From positions 62,001 through 126,000 of the forward strand of contig NCEH01000001.1 of the NCBI GenBank assembly GCA_002304505.1: a stretch of DNA of 64,000 nucleotides. The letters run 5' to 3'. This document shows positions 51,702 to 59,276 of the stretch, piece by piece; the first letter of the stretch is position 1, and the number at the start of each line of letters is the position of its first letter. The notes beneath the pieces were generated by a model. That model was not told the DNA's origin, searched no databases, and saw nothing but the letters and a program-made list of their open reading frames with translations. Both the position numbers and the translations under genes were made by a program. This stretch comes from Rhizobiales bacterium 32-66-11. Lineage in GTDB: Bacteria; Pseudomonadota; Alphaproteobacteria; Rhizobiales; Xanthobacteraceae.

Positions 51702-53156
51702 ATGAACACTGCAACGCGCCCCGCACCCCAGGCGGCCTTTGTCGCCCCCAAGGACCTGCGGCCCCAAGAGCCGGCGCCGGTCTCCAATCGCGGCATCTAT
51801 GGCTGGTCCCGCGCCCATCTGTTCGGCTCGGTCGGGCAGGTGCTGCTGACCCTGCTCGGCATCCTCGTCGTCTATGTCACCATTCCGCCGCTGCTGAAAT
51901 TCTTCATCTTCGATGCGGTCTGGAGCGGTGCTGGGCGTGACGCGTGCCTGCCGGAAAAGATCGGCCGGCCGGTCGGCGCCTGCTGGCCGTTCATCTATGC
52001 CAAGTTCAACCAGATCCTCTACGGCTTCTATCCGGAGAGCGAGCGCTGGCGGGTGAATGTGGTCTATTTCCTCGGCGCGGCGCTGCTCGCCCCGCTGCTA
52101 TTCCCCAAAGTGCCGTACAAGCGATTGAACGCCCTGGCCTTTTTCGGCGTGTATCCGGTGGTGTGCTTTGTTCTGCTCACCGGCGGCAATCTCTCATTCA
52201 ATAATTTCCTGCTCGGCGGCACCGGGCTTGAGAATATCGCGGGCTCGTTCGCGGGATTGCGGCTGTCCTATTGGGTGCAGTTCATCATCGTGACCGGCAT
52301 TGCCTGTGGCATTGCGGCCCTGGCGGCCCCGGTGTTCGGCGGCAGCCGGCGCGGCGCGGTCAACGGCACGCTCTCCGCCTTCGGCATCCTCGCGCTGGTG
52401 CTGCTGGCGATGGACCTGGATTTCGGCCTCCAGGAAGTGGAAACGCGCCAATGGGGCGGCCTGCTGGTCACCCTGGTCATCGCCGTCACCGGCATCGTGG
52501 TGTCGCTGCCGCTCGGCATTCTCCTGGCCTTGGGGCGGCGATCCAACCTGCCGCTGGTGAAGATTTCCTCCATCGTCTTCATCGAGTTCTGGCGCGGGGT
52601 GCCGCTCATCACCGTGCTGTTCTTCGCCACCTACATGCTGCCGTTGTTCCTGCCGGGCCGCTTCACCATCGACGGGCTGCTGCGCGCGCTGGTGGGCGTG
52701 GCGCTGTTCGCCTCCGCCTATATGGCCGAGGTGGTCCGCGGTGGGCTTCAGGCGATTCCCAAGGGCCAATACGAGGGGGCGCAGGCAATGGGCCTGCGGT
52801 CTGGCCTGATGATGCGTCTCGTCATCCTGCCCCAGGCGCTGAAGCTGGTGATCCCTGGAATCGTCAATAATTTCATTGGCTTGTTCAAGGACACGACCCT
52901 GGTCCTGATCGTCTCGATCTTCGATCTGCTCGGCATTCTGCGCGCCTCCTTCACCGATCCGTCCTGGGCGACGCCGACCACGCTGTTCACCGGCTTCGGC
53001 TTCGCCGGGCTCGTCTATTTCGTCTTCTGCCTCATACCCAAGATCCGCTCATCGCCGAAGTCGAGGCGACCGCGCCGGCCATCGCGGTGGAACTGGTCGG
53101 CGTCAACAAATGGTACGGCGATTTCCATGTGTTGCGAGATATCAACCTCACCGTAA
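51702..53156 (+). CDS. aapM: General L-amino-acid ABC transporter permease AapM, C-terminus apparently damaged
   Basis: Open for 484 residues. Up to about residue 443 it is a good AapM/BztC permease, with the EAA loop [15 protein letters not shown] near 355 and the last membrane segment ending GLVYFVFC. AapM proteins then normally continue with FGMSRYS and about 15 further residues before stopping. Here this tail is missing: after FVFC the frame reads [18 protein letters not shown] and then runs out of frame through the first 70 bases of aapP. The join at about 53,028-53,040 looks like a deletion or frameshift. The final 40 residues are therefore unlikely to be native. Confidence 0.88.
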   Translation: MNTATRPAPQAAFVAPKDLRPQEPAPVSNRGIYGWSRAHLFGSVGQVLLTLLGILVVYVTIPPLLKFFIFDAVWSGAGRDACLPEKIGRPVGACWPFIYAKFNQILYGFYPESERWRVNVVYFLGAALLAPLLFPKVPYKRLNALAFFGVYPVVCFVLLTGGNLSFNNFLLGGTGLENIAGSFAGLRLSYWVQFIIVTGIACGIAALAAPVFGGSRRGAVNGTLSAFGILALVLLAMDLDFGLQEVETRQWGGLLVTLVIAVTGIVVSLPLGILLALGRRSNLPLVKISSIVFIEFWRGVPLITVLFFATYMLPLFLPGRFTIDGLLRALVGVALFASAYMAEVVRGGLQAIPKGQYEGAQAMGLRSGLMMRLVILPQALKLVIPGIVNNFIGLFKDTTLVLIVSIFDLLGILRASFTDPSWATPTTLFTGFGFAGLVYFVFCLIPKIRSSPKSRRPRRPSRWNWSASTNGTAISMCCEISTSP

Positions 53157-53809
53157 AGCGCGGCGAGCGCATCGTGATCTGCGGGCCCTCGGGCTCCGGC
53201 AAATCGACCATGATCCGCTGCATCAACCGCCTGGAGGAGCACCAGAAGGGCAGCATCGTCGTCGACGGGATCGAACTCACCAATGATCTCAAGCGCATCG
53301 ACGAGGTGCGCCGCGAAGTTGGCATGGTGTTCCAGCACTTCAACCTGTTTCCGCATCTCACCATTCTGGAGAATTGCACGCTCGCACCCATGTGGGTCCG
53401 CAAGATGCCCAAGAAAGAGGCGGATGAGGTGGCGATGCACTTTCTCACGAAGGTGAAGATCCCCGAGCAGGCGAATAAATATCCCGGCCAGCTCTCCGGC
53501 GGCCAGCAGCAGCGCGTCGCCATTGCGCGCGCGCTGTGCATGCGGCCGCGCATCATGCTGTTTGACGAACCCACCTCCGCCCTCGACCCGGAAATGGTGA
53601 AGGAGGTCCTCGACACCATGGTGAGCCTCGCCGAGGAAGGCATGACCATGCTGTGCGTGACCCACGAAATGGGGTTTGCCCGGCAGGTGGCGGACCGGGT
53701 GATCTTCATGGACGCCGGCCAGATCATCGAGATGAACGAGCCCAATGCCTTCTTCTCCAATCCCCAGCATGAGCGCACCAAGCTCTTCCTCTCGCAGATC
53801 CTGCACTGA
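53087..53809 (+). CDS. aapP: General L-amino-acid ABC transporter ATPase AapP, native start missing
   Basis: From GTG 53087 the frame gives 240 residues of a complete nucleotide-binding domain: Walker [11 protein letters not shown]-loop VFQHFNLFP, signature LSGGQQQR, Walker [13 protein letters not shown] and the H-loop VTHEMGFA. The same frame is open upstream without ATG, GTG or TTG and encodes [17 protein letters not shown], which resembles the usual AapP N-terminal extension. The native ATG has thus probably been lost with the AapM tail. GTG 53087 has no ribosome site, so expression may depend on coupling to aapM, which it overlaps by 70 bases. Confidence 0.92.
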   Translation: MELVGVNKWYGDFHVLRDINLTVKRGERIVICGPSGSGKSTMIRCINRLEEHQKGSIVVDGIELTNDLKRIDEVRREVGMVFQHFNLFPHLTILENCTLAPMWVRKMPKKEADEVAMHFLTKVKIPEQANKYPGQLSGGQQQRVAIARALCMRPRIMLFDEPTSALDPEMVKEVLDTMVSLAEEGMTMLCVTHEMGFARQVADRVIFMDAGQIIEMNEPNAFFSNPQHERTKLFLSQILH

Positions 53810-53815
53810 GGAATC

Positions 53816-53846
53816 CCGGACGCGGCGAACCGAAACCCGCGTCCGG
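53816..53846 (+). terminator. Hairpin downstream of aapP
   Basis: CCGGACGCGG (53816-53825) is the exact reverse complement of CCGCGTCCGG (53837-53846), with an 11-base loop, starting 7 bases after the aapP stop. There is only a short T-tract, so termination strength is uncertain. Confidence 0.45.
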
Positions 53847-53879
53847 CGTTACATCTCCAAGACGAATGGGAGATGTGAC

Positions 53880-54074
53880 ATGGAAGACCAGACCGAACGA
53901 CGCGAGGAAGCCGCCTTTCGCACTGCCGACCAGCGCGGGGTCGAGGGAGAGGTGGTGAAGCCGGCGTCGAAAGCCAGGCAAGGCGTCTCCTCGAAGCGCA
54001 TCGTTACCATCCTCGCCGTCGGGCTGGTGCTCGTGATCATCGGCTTTGCGGCGAGCTATATGACGTCTGTATAA
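53880..54074 (+). CDS. Small single-pass membrane protein, function unknown
   Basis: A 64-residue protein starting at ATG 53880 with GGGAGAT upstream. The N-terminal 40 residues are charged (MEDQTERREEAAFRTADQRG) and the C-terminus is one transmembrane helix (IVTILAVGLVLVIIGFAASYM). It lies 70 bases after aapP behind a hairpin. No family recognised; small membrane proteins of this type may be regulatory. Confidence 0.6.
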   Translation: MEDQTERREEAAFRTADQRGVEGEVVKPASKARQGVSSKRIVTILAVGLVLVIIGFAASYMTSV

Positions 54075-54176
54075 GGAGTTCCGGCACGCTCTCGCGCGCT
54101 AAACTTAAGGAACGAGAACGCGTTATCCGGTCAGATCACAGCGCAATCTGATCGGCGCGTGCTCTAGAGTCGGATC

Positions 54177-54215
54177 TGCCCATATTGAATCGCCCAAGGC
54201 GATGCAATATGGGCA
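54177..54215. repeat. 18-bp palindrome with CAA loop (upstream member 1)
   Basis: TGCCCATATTGAATCGCC (54177-54194) pairs with GGCGATGCAATATGGGCA (54198-54215) with one mismatch, around the loop CAA. It lies 112 bases upstream of the deoxyribosyltransferase gene, and next to the motif GCTCTAGAG. Confidence 0.75.
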
Positions 54216-54253
54216 GTGAATCCGCCTCTATCTATAAGCTAGAGGGCGAACCA

Positions 54254-54292
54254 CCGCCCCTATGGAACCGCCAAGCGGTTCCATAGGGGCGG
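54254..54292. repeat. 18-bp perfect palindrome with CAA loop (upstream member 2)
   Basis: CCGCCCCTATGGAACCGC (54254-54271) and GCGGTTCCATAGGGGCGG (54275-54292) are exact reverse complements around CAA. The arm sequence is unrelated to the neighbouring palindrome at 54177, but arm length and loop are identical. The motif GCTCTAG follows at 54298. Confidence 0.8.
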
Positions 54293-54326
54293 ATCGCGCT
54301 CTAGCAGGCAAGGCACGCACACAACC

Positions 54327-54920
54327 ATGGTACGCGTCTATCTCGCAGGTCCGGACGTGTTCCGGGCCGATGCCGCGCAGCATTACGGCGCGCTGGTGGC
54401 CCTGTGCTCCCAGCGTGGCTTGAAGGCGCTCCATCCCTTTGACGGCGGCGACCAGGAAAATGCCGTGACGTCCGCCGAGATCCGCGCCCGCTGCATTTCC
54501 CAGCTGGATCGCGCCGATGGCATCATCGCCAACATCACGCCCTTCCGCGGCGCCCATATGGACCCGGGCACGGCATGGGAACTGGGGTATGGCGAGGCGC
54601 GCGGACTGCCGGTGTTCCTCTGGACGAACGATCCCCGCCCCATGGTGGCGCGGATCGACGCTCTGCCGGGTGACTGCGGTCTGCGCGATTCAGACGGGCA
54701 CCTGGTGGAGGATTTCGGCCATGTGGAAAATCTGATGATCGCGCATCCCGGCGCGCCGGTGGCGACCACCGCAGAGGAAGCGGTCGCGGCGGCGGCCGAT
54801 CATCTTCACCGCATCGCGCGGGCGCGCGCGCTGAAGCTCGGCCTGGTGCCGAAGATCGCCATCGCGCTCGTGGCGTCCTTTGTGCTCAGCTTCATCGTCA
54901 ACCGCATCGTCGGGTGGTAG
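54327..54920 (+). CDS. Nucleoside 2-deoxyribosyltransferase family protein with C-terminal membrane anchor
   Basis: A 197-residue protein. YLAGPDVF at residues 5-12, GIIANITPFRGAHMDPGTA and WELGYGEARGLPVFLW form the nucleoside 2-deoxyribosyltransferase core; the glutamate in AWELG is the family nucleophile. The enzyme would exchange bases on 2'-deoxyribonucleosides or cleave the N-glycosidic bond. Unlike classical members it ends with one predicted transmembrane helix (VPKIAIALVASFVLSFIVNRIVG, about 172-194), so the catalytic domain would be tethered to the inner face of the membrane. It is isolated between blocks of long palindromes. Confidence 0.88.
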   Translation: MVRVYLAGPDVFRADAAQHYGALVALCSQRGLKALHPFDGGDQENAVTSAEIRARCISQLDRADGIIANITPFRGAHMDPGTAWELGYGEARGLPVFLWTNDPRPMVARIDALPGDCGLRDSDGHLVEDFGHVENLMIAHPGAPVATTAEEAVAAAADHLHRIARARALKLGLVPKIAIALVASFVLSFIVNRIVGW

Positions 54921-54956
54921 GCACCCGAGGATGCGGCTGCGGGCGCCATTTGCGCT

Positions 54957-54996
54957 AGAGCACGTTCGGCGAACACCGGTTCGCCGAACGTGCTCT
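54957..54996. repeat. 18-bp perfect palindrome downstream of the deoxyribosyltransferase gene
   Basis: AGAGCACGTTCGGCGAAC (54957-54974) and GTTCGCCGAACGTGCTCT (54979-54996) are exact reverse complements around ACCG, 36 bases after the stop codon. It might act as a terminator, but the size matches the two palindromes upstream of the gene. Confidence 0.8.
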
Positions 54997-55013
54997 CGTC
55001 ATTGGTCTTGAGC

Positions 55014-55057
55014 TTTTGCTTAACGCAAAACCGGAATCCACTTTTGCTGAAAACGCC
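55014..55057. repeat. Dispersed intergenic repeat with TTTTGC/GCAAAA arms
   Basis: TTTTGC (55014), GCAAAA (55025) and TTTTGC (55042) alternate around CCGGAATCCAC. From memory, the AAAAGTGGATTCCGG motif is common in small intergenic repeats of Hyphomicrobiales. Only one copy lies in this window, so its repeat status rests on outside knowledge. Confidence 0.5.
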
Positions 55058-55834
55058 CTAGCCGCCGCGCGAGCCCACCAGGGCGAACATGGCCCCCTGC
55101 GGGTCCAGCGCCTGGAGGATGAAGGCCCCGCCGGGGACCGGCATGGGTCCGTTGATCACCTGTCCGCCGCCCGCCGTCACGCGCCCGCTGGCGGCATCGA
55201 TATCGCCGACGACGAAATAATACAGCCAGAACGGCGTCGGAACGGCCTCGGGCTTCGTGAACATGCCGCCGAGCGCATTGGCGCCCAGGCCGAACAATTG
55301 ATAGGTGCCCATGGGGCCCATATCTACGGCCTGATCCTTCTTCCACCCGAACAGCTCGGCATAGAAGGGCAGGGCGGCCTCCCAATCGACGGCCATCAGC
55401 TCGTGCCAGCCGACATTGCCCTTGGCCATCTGGTCGGGGAGTGGATGGGCGCTCTCGTCTTCCCATTTGAATAGGGAAAGCACCGCGCCCTGTGGGTCGC
55501 CGATCACCGCGAAGCGGCCAACACCGGGAATATCCCGCGGTTCAATATGAAGCGCGCCGCCAAGCGCCTTTGCCTTGGCGACGGTCGCGTCAACGTCGTC
55601 GACATGCACATAACCGATCCAATGGGGCGGCACACCCTGGTCGCGCAATTCCTGCGGCAGCGTCATGAGCCCGGCGACAGGATCCGCTCCGGTGGTGAAA
55701 AGCGTGTAGGGCATTTCCGGCATGTCGAGCTTTTGCGCGCCCCAGCCCACGACATCGCCATAGAAGGCGACGGCGGCGTCCGTGTCGGGAATCATCAGTT
55801 CATACCAGACAAAGCGGCCGTGAGACGAAGCCAT
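55058..55834 (-). CDS. VOC family protein with two glyoxalase-like domains
   Basis: A 258-residue protein made of two vicinal-oxygen-chelate modules: residues 5-122 (GRFVWYELMIPDTDAAVAFY) and 130-250 (GNVGWHELMAVDWEAALPFY). Similar proteins include the CFP30B/hydroxylase-like group, with no defined substrate. The ATG at 55834 is clear: AGGAGGAA lies 5 bases upstream. The native length and conserved G-x-V-x-W/H-E-L repeats support one intact gene. Confidence 0.88.
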   Translation of the reverse strand: MASSHGRFVWYELMIPDTDAAVAFYGDVVGWGAQKLDMPEMPYTLFTTGADPVAGLMTLPQELRDQGVPPHWIGYVHVDDVDATVAKAKALGGALHIEPRDIPGVGRFAVIGDPQGAVLSLFKWEDESAHPLPDQMAKGNVGWHELMAVDWEAALPFYAELFGWKKDQAVDMGPMGTYQLFGLGANALGGMFTKPEAVPTPFWLYYFVVGDIDAASGRVTAGGGQVINGPMPVPGGAFILQALDPQGAMFALVGSRGG

Positions 55835-55966
55835 GGGGTTTCCTCCTGTTGGACCTTTCGGCGCGGTCGGCGCAAGACGCGCCCCCTTCCGGGGGCAGTC
55901 GGGCGCCGCACCCATCCTCATACCCCCAGGGCGCGGTGCCTTTGTGACCGTCCCTCTGGCCGCGGG

Positions 55967-56632
55967 TCACGGTTTGCGGATGCGGCACTTGGTGGGCGAA
56001 TGCTCCAGGTCCTGGCCGACGGCCGTCGCCAGTTCATCGAACGCGCGCCGCACACCGGGAAAATGGCCGTCCACGCGATAATCATCACCGATGAGGATGC
56101 CCCCGGACTCCAGCTGCGGCCACCATTTCAGGATATCGGTGGCGACCGATCGGTAATCATGGCCGCCGTCGATATGTATCATCTGCGGTCGGATCTTGTG
56201 GGCGCGCATCAGGATGCTGGCGTTCACGCTGTCCAGCGGCAGCGGCAGCACCAAGTTCTGTAAGCCTTCATGAATGATATTGGCCATGAACGTATGGTAA
56301 AGGGTTGGATACCCCTGTTTCAGATGCAAATCGGCGAACATCTCCGGAATGGCCCAGTGCTCGGAGCTTCCAAGCCAGGTGTCCACCGCCAGCACCAGGC
56401 CGGGAATGCCGAGTGCCCGCAGCGCCTTCGCCATGGTGATGACGGATCGGCCCTTCCACACGCCGATCTCGACGATGAGGACGGGGCGTATCTCGTATAT
56501 GCTTGTGACGAGATAGGGGTGGGTGGAGCCCCAGCCCTGTTTGTCGACCTTGATGCCTGTGGGATCGAAGCCATCAAACGGGTCGTTGCCGTGCCATAGT
56601 TTGCGTACCAGCTCGGCTCGCATTTCGCTCAT
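55967..56632 (-). CDS. Class I SAM-dependent methyltransferase-like protein
   Basis: A 221-residue protein. LIVEIGVWKGRSVITMA (residues about 52-68) is the glycine-rich SAM-binding motif with the acidic residue, and PQMIHIDGGHDYRSVATDI plus GGILIGDDY match later motifs of the methyltransferase_24/cephalosporin-hydroxylase-like group often found in glycan clusters. Start ATG 56632 has GGGAG upstream. The substrate is unknown. It is followed on the other side by tRNA-Ser(UGA). Confidence 0.85.
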   Translation of the reverse strand: MSEMRAELVRKLWHGNDPFDGFDPTGIKVDKQGWGSTHPYLVTSIYEIRPVLIVEIGVWKGRSVITMAKALRALGIPGLVLAVDTWLGSSEHWAIPEMFADLHLKQGYPTLYHTFMANIIHEGLQNLVLPLPLDSVNASILMRAHKIRPQMIHIDGGHDYRSVATDILKWWPQLESGGILIGDDYRVDGHFPGVRRAFDELATAVGQDLEHSPTKCRIRKP

Positions 56633-56784
56633 TGGGCTCAGATCTCCCTGGTGAGGAGCCAACCTATCGCCGATCGCGGCGGCAGGAAATCGGGGATGGC
56701 ACCTGAGCGCGATCCGGCCGCCCTCGACGGCGGCGGCCGGCTTGAGGTATGAGGCACAATGGCACTGCGCGAAACGGCGCATGG

Positions 56785-56874
56785 GGAAGGGTGGCCGAGT
56801 GGTTTAAGGCAGCGGTCTTGAAAACCGCCGTGGGTGCAAGCCCACCGTGGGTTCGAATCCCACCCCTTCCGCCA
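56785..56874 (+). tRNA. tRNA-Ser (anticodon UGA)
   Basis: A 90-base class II tRNA with encoded CCA. Acceptor GGAAGGG pairs with CCCTTCC, the anticodon arm GCGGT-CTTGAAA-ACCGC gives UGA (UCA codons), a long variable arm follows, and the T-loop is GGTTCGAATCC. Confidence 0.97.
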
Positions 56875-57443
56875 ATGGATCCGTATCAAACTCTTTCCAA
56901 CTCCCAAAGTTGGAGTACAAACGCCAATCAGCGCTGAGTTTGACAGGGCCCTATTGCATTACAACTCCATGATATTCCATCCTTGGCCCCACGGGTCTAG
57001 AAATACCCGCGGTTTTCCCAAGGCGACGGGCATCGAGGAAGCAAATGGCCGGGCAGGCCGGCTCGCCACGTTAGGGCGGTAAATAGATTAGATTGCATAT
57101 TAGAGACATAAATTATGAACTCAAGAAAAGACTTAATTAATATTCGCTTATGTGCAGGTATATAATTCCCTCAAGCTCTAGCAATAGCCGTGCCTACCGG
57201 CATGAATGAATCTGTTTTGAGTAATTTTTTGGGTGCAGTCGTAAGAGTTTTTTATTCTTACTGGTGAGCGGATCGAACATAAAGAACTTATAAATCTACT
57301 ATAGAATTAAAAAGAAATTTCAGCAAGGTATCCCATGCAATATGCATTTCATTTTTGTCAGAACTCCCGTTTATATTGTATTTCGGCATGACGGCACGCT
57401 TCGCACTGGTCGTCGATTTCGCAGTATTTCTATTTGTCATGTT

Positions 57444-57467
57444 AACGCCTCTCGCTTGGCGTTTTTT
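57444..57467 (+). terminator. Terminator-like hairpin in the AT-rich region
   Basis: AACGCC (57444-57449) and GGCGTT (57458-57463) form a stem with an 8-base loop followed by a run of T. It has the form of a plus-strand intrinsic terminator, although no gene is recognised upstream; it could end a small RNA. Confidence 0.5.
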
Positions 57468-57764
57468 CCTTCGCTCCCGATACCCGCAACAATAGGTAGG
57501 AGGTCCCGCTGGGCATCTCGCCTTGGCATGTCATTCAGATGTGAAAGCCGCAACCCCAGCAACGGAGCTGTCGCCTCCGCAGTCCCAAAACCTGCTGCTT
57601 GCCAGTCTATCAGACCATGCCATGCATAGAGTCCTAAAGGCGCTGATAAAACGGTGTCAGGTCGTGGTGGACGGACGCCGTGCGGCGTTAGAGTGCTATG
57701 GCACAGACGTAGTGCTCATGTATCATGGGGGATGGCCCAATAAATTATTGATTTATTTAATTTA

Positions 57765-57784
57765 GCGACCTTTGAAGAGGTCGC
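57765..57784 (-). terminator. Hairpin downstream of nrsF
   Basis: GCGACCT and AGGTCGC form a perfect 7-bp stem, followed on the minus strand by AT-rich TAAATTAAATAAAT. It lies 75 bases past the nrsF stop and could end that transcript. Confidence 0.4.
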
Positions 57785-57859
57785 TGTGGTCACACCTGAG
57801 CACGCGGTTGACCAGGGCCAGCATCCACAATGCATGCGGCGATCGATCGCGCCGTCGCG

Positions 57860-58519
57860 TCACCACTTCAGGGAGCGCCGGCCGATGCCGTAACCAGCCG
57901 TTGATATCAAGGCGATGGGTATCGGATACCACAAGGCCACGAAGAGCGGGCTGTCGTCGTCGCAATTCGCGGCATAAAACGTCGCGGCGATGGCTGCCGC
58001 AGCAAGGCCCGCGAGGGCGCCCGTCAGGCCCGGTCGGGTCGGCGCACCATAGCGTAGCACGGCCATGAGGCACGTGAACGGACCCAGTGACAGCAGCGGG
58101 ATAAGGGTGAGGCAGAAGCGGGCATTGTGGCCGATCATGCTTGCCTCCCATGCCTGGGGCGGCAACACCCACAATTCGAGGGCGACGGCACCCGTGAGCA
58201 GCACTGGAACTGCGGCCAGGATCTTTAGGGCCCGGCTGCGAGACGTGCCGGGACAAGACATCGCCAAGGCGAGGCTGGTGGCGCCCGCCGCCAGCGGGAT
58301 TACGATCGCAAATTTGAAAAGAAACCGGACTGTTTTCAAAGCGTGGTCGAAATCCGTTCGCACGCCAATGAACGAAAAGAAGGCCAGTCCCGCAATCAGG
58401 ACGCCGCCCATCGCCATCATCAAGAAGAGGGCGCGAAATGGCCAGAGGGGGGCGGCGTCCTGCGCCAGAAGCTCGATGAGTTCATCGGTTTTCACGTCGG
58501 GCTTCAGCATCACGCTCAT
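57860..58519 (-). CDS. nrsF: NrsF family (DUF1109) anti-sigma factor-like membrane protein
   Basis: A 219-residue protein with a short cytoplasmic start (VKTDELIELLAQDAAPL) and six predicted membrane segments. The N-terminal TDELIELLA block and the C-terminal CDDDSPLFVALWYPIPIAL followed by a Gly/Arg tail are hallmarks of DUF1109, renamed NrsF for the Caulobacter anti-sigma-F factor that senses metal or oxidative stress. Its partner sigma-F-type ECF sigma gene normally lies directly upstream, but here upstream DNA holds only a decayed nrsF fragment and then the HPP gene. The copy itself looks intact. Confidence 0.88.
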   Translation of the reverse strand: MSVMLKPDVKTDELIELLAQDAAPLWPFRALFLMMAMGGVLIAGLAFFSFIGVRTDFDHALKTVRFLFKFAIVIPLAAGATSLALAMSCPGTSRSRALKILAAVPVLLTGAVALELWVLPPQAWEASMIGHNARFCLTLIPLLSLGPFTCLMAVLRYGAPTRPGLTGALAGLAAAAIAATFYAANCDDDSPLFVALWYPIPIALISTAGYGIGRRSLKW

Positions 58520-58568
58520 GCTAGAGATACGCAGGGCGATGCGGTTTCGTTACAGTCCCGTGTCCGCC

Positions 58569-58691
58569 TCAAGGCGAGACGGCGCCGATGGTGGGTGTGA
58601 CCTCGCGCAACAGGAGAAGCAGGCACACCAAGGGTCCCAATTTCAGCATGGGGATCGTGCGGAGGCCGTCCGACGCCAAGCGTGCGCGTAG
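58569..58691 (-). pseudogene. Remnant of a second nrsF-like gene
   Basis: Between stops at 58692-58694 and 58569-58571, one frame encodes 40 residues containing RTIPMLKLGPLVCLLLLL then REVTPTIGA. This lines up with residues 135-165 of the intact neighbour (TLIPLLSLGPFTCLMAVL then RYGAPTRPGLTGA). No start codon or remaining domain is visible, so it is probably a leftover from a duplication or a replaced nrsF/sigF locus. Confidence 0.5.
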
Positions 58692-58717
58692 TCACTGGGC
58701 CTCGTTAGAGCCCGGTT

Positions 58718-59266
58718 CTAGTTTTGGGAGCGGCTGGCATCGGGCTTGGGCGGGGAGGGCGATGCCGCCGGCGGAGGGGTGGAGTCGACGGATCGCCGAA
58801 ACAGCCCCATCGCCTCAAGGCAACGCGCCAGAAGCGCCGCGAGCACGGCGCCGGTCAGCACCGGCCAGAACAGGAAGCTCCAGTCCGGATGGAACTGCGC
58901 CGCGATCAACGGGGTGATGCCCGCCGGCGGGTGAAAGCAGCGCAGCGCCATCATGAGGGCCAGCGCGAATCCGACCATACCGGCGGTAGCAAGTTCCGAG
59001 TTCGGCCACAGATGATGGCCGCACAGTGCCACCACCCCGCAGATCATGTGACCGCCGACAATGGCACGGCTGCTGGAGGGCGGGCTGCCCGGCGCGCCGC
59101 ACACGAGGACGAGGGTCGTCGCGAAGGGAAAGGCAGCCAGTGCCGTCCCCGATGTCCGCGCGACGACGTGCAGGGCGAAGACCGAGGCCGTGACGAGCAC
59201 GGCGGCGGCGGCGATGCCGATCCGCTCGCGTCTGCGTGCCGTCCTGTCCCGGTCCTGCCCGTGCAT
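58718..59266 (-). CDS. HPP family membrane protein
   Basis: A 182-residue protein of the HPP family with four or five transmembrane helices. FATTLVLVCGAPGSPPSSSRA is near the family signature, and the name-giving His-Pro-Pro is seen in LRCFHPPAGITPL near residue 112. HPP proteins are poorly known; chloroplast members move nitrite. It starts 10 bases after the dhlB stop, so it is probably the last gene of the haloacid operon. The tail after residue 160 is Pro/Ser-rich and variable. Confidence 0.88.
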   Translation of the reverse strand: MHGQDRDRTARRRERIGIAAAAVLVTASVFALHVVARTSGTALAAFPFATTLVLVCGAPGSPPSSSRAIVGGHMICGVVALCGHHLWPNSELATAGMVGFALALMMALRCFHPPAGITPLIAAQFHPDWSFLFWPVLTGAVLAALLARCLEAMGLFRRSVDSTPPPAASPSPPKPDASRSQN

Positions 59267-59276
59267 CGAATTTGCG

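Larger units (their letters stand above)
56875..57859. other. Gene-poor AT-rich region downstream of tRNA-Ser(UGA)
   Basis: Nearly 1 kb with no convincing gene. From about 57,080 to 57,360 the DNA is strongly AT-rich. Short open frames near 57342-57629 and 57523-57765 overlap each other in different frames and match nothing I recognise. No integrase, terminal repeat or second tRNA 3' end was found. A terminator-like hairpin lies at 57444-57467. Confidence 0.6.

Noticed and set aside
57523..57765. Short frame with PPQSQNLLLASLSDHAMHRVL resembling a Crp/Fnr N-terminus
   Set aside because: Only about 20 residues look similar, the rest does not, and no cAMP-binding or HTH part follows.
57762..58256. 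Minus-strand frame of 164 codons overlapping nrsF
   Set aside because: Arg/His/Pro-rich alternative frame of nrsF without motifs.
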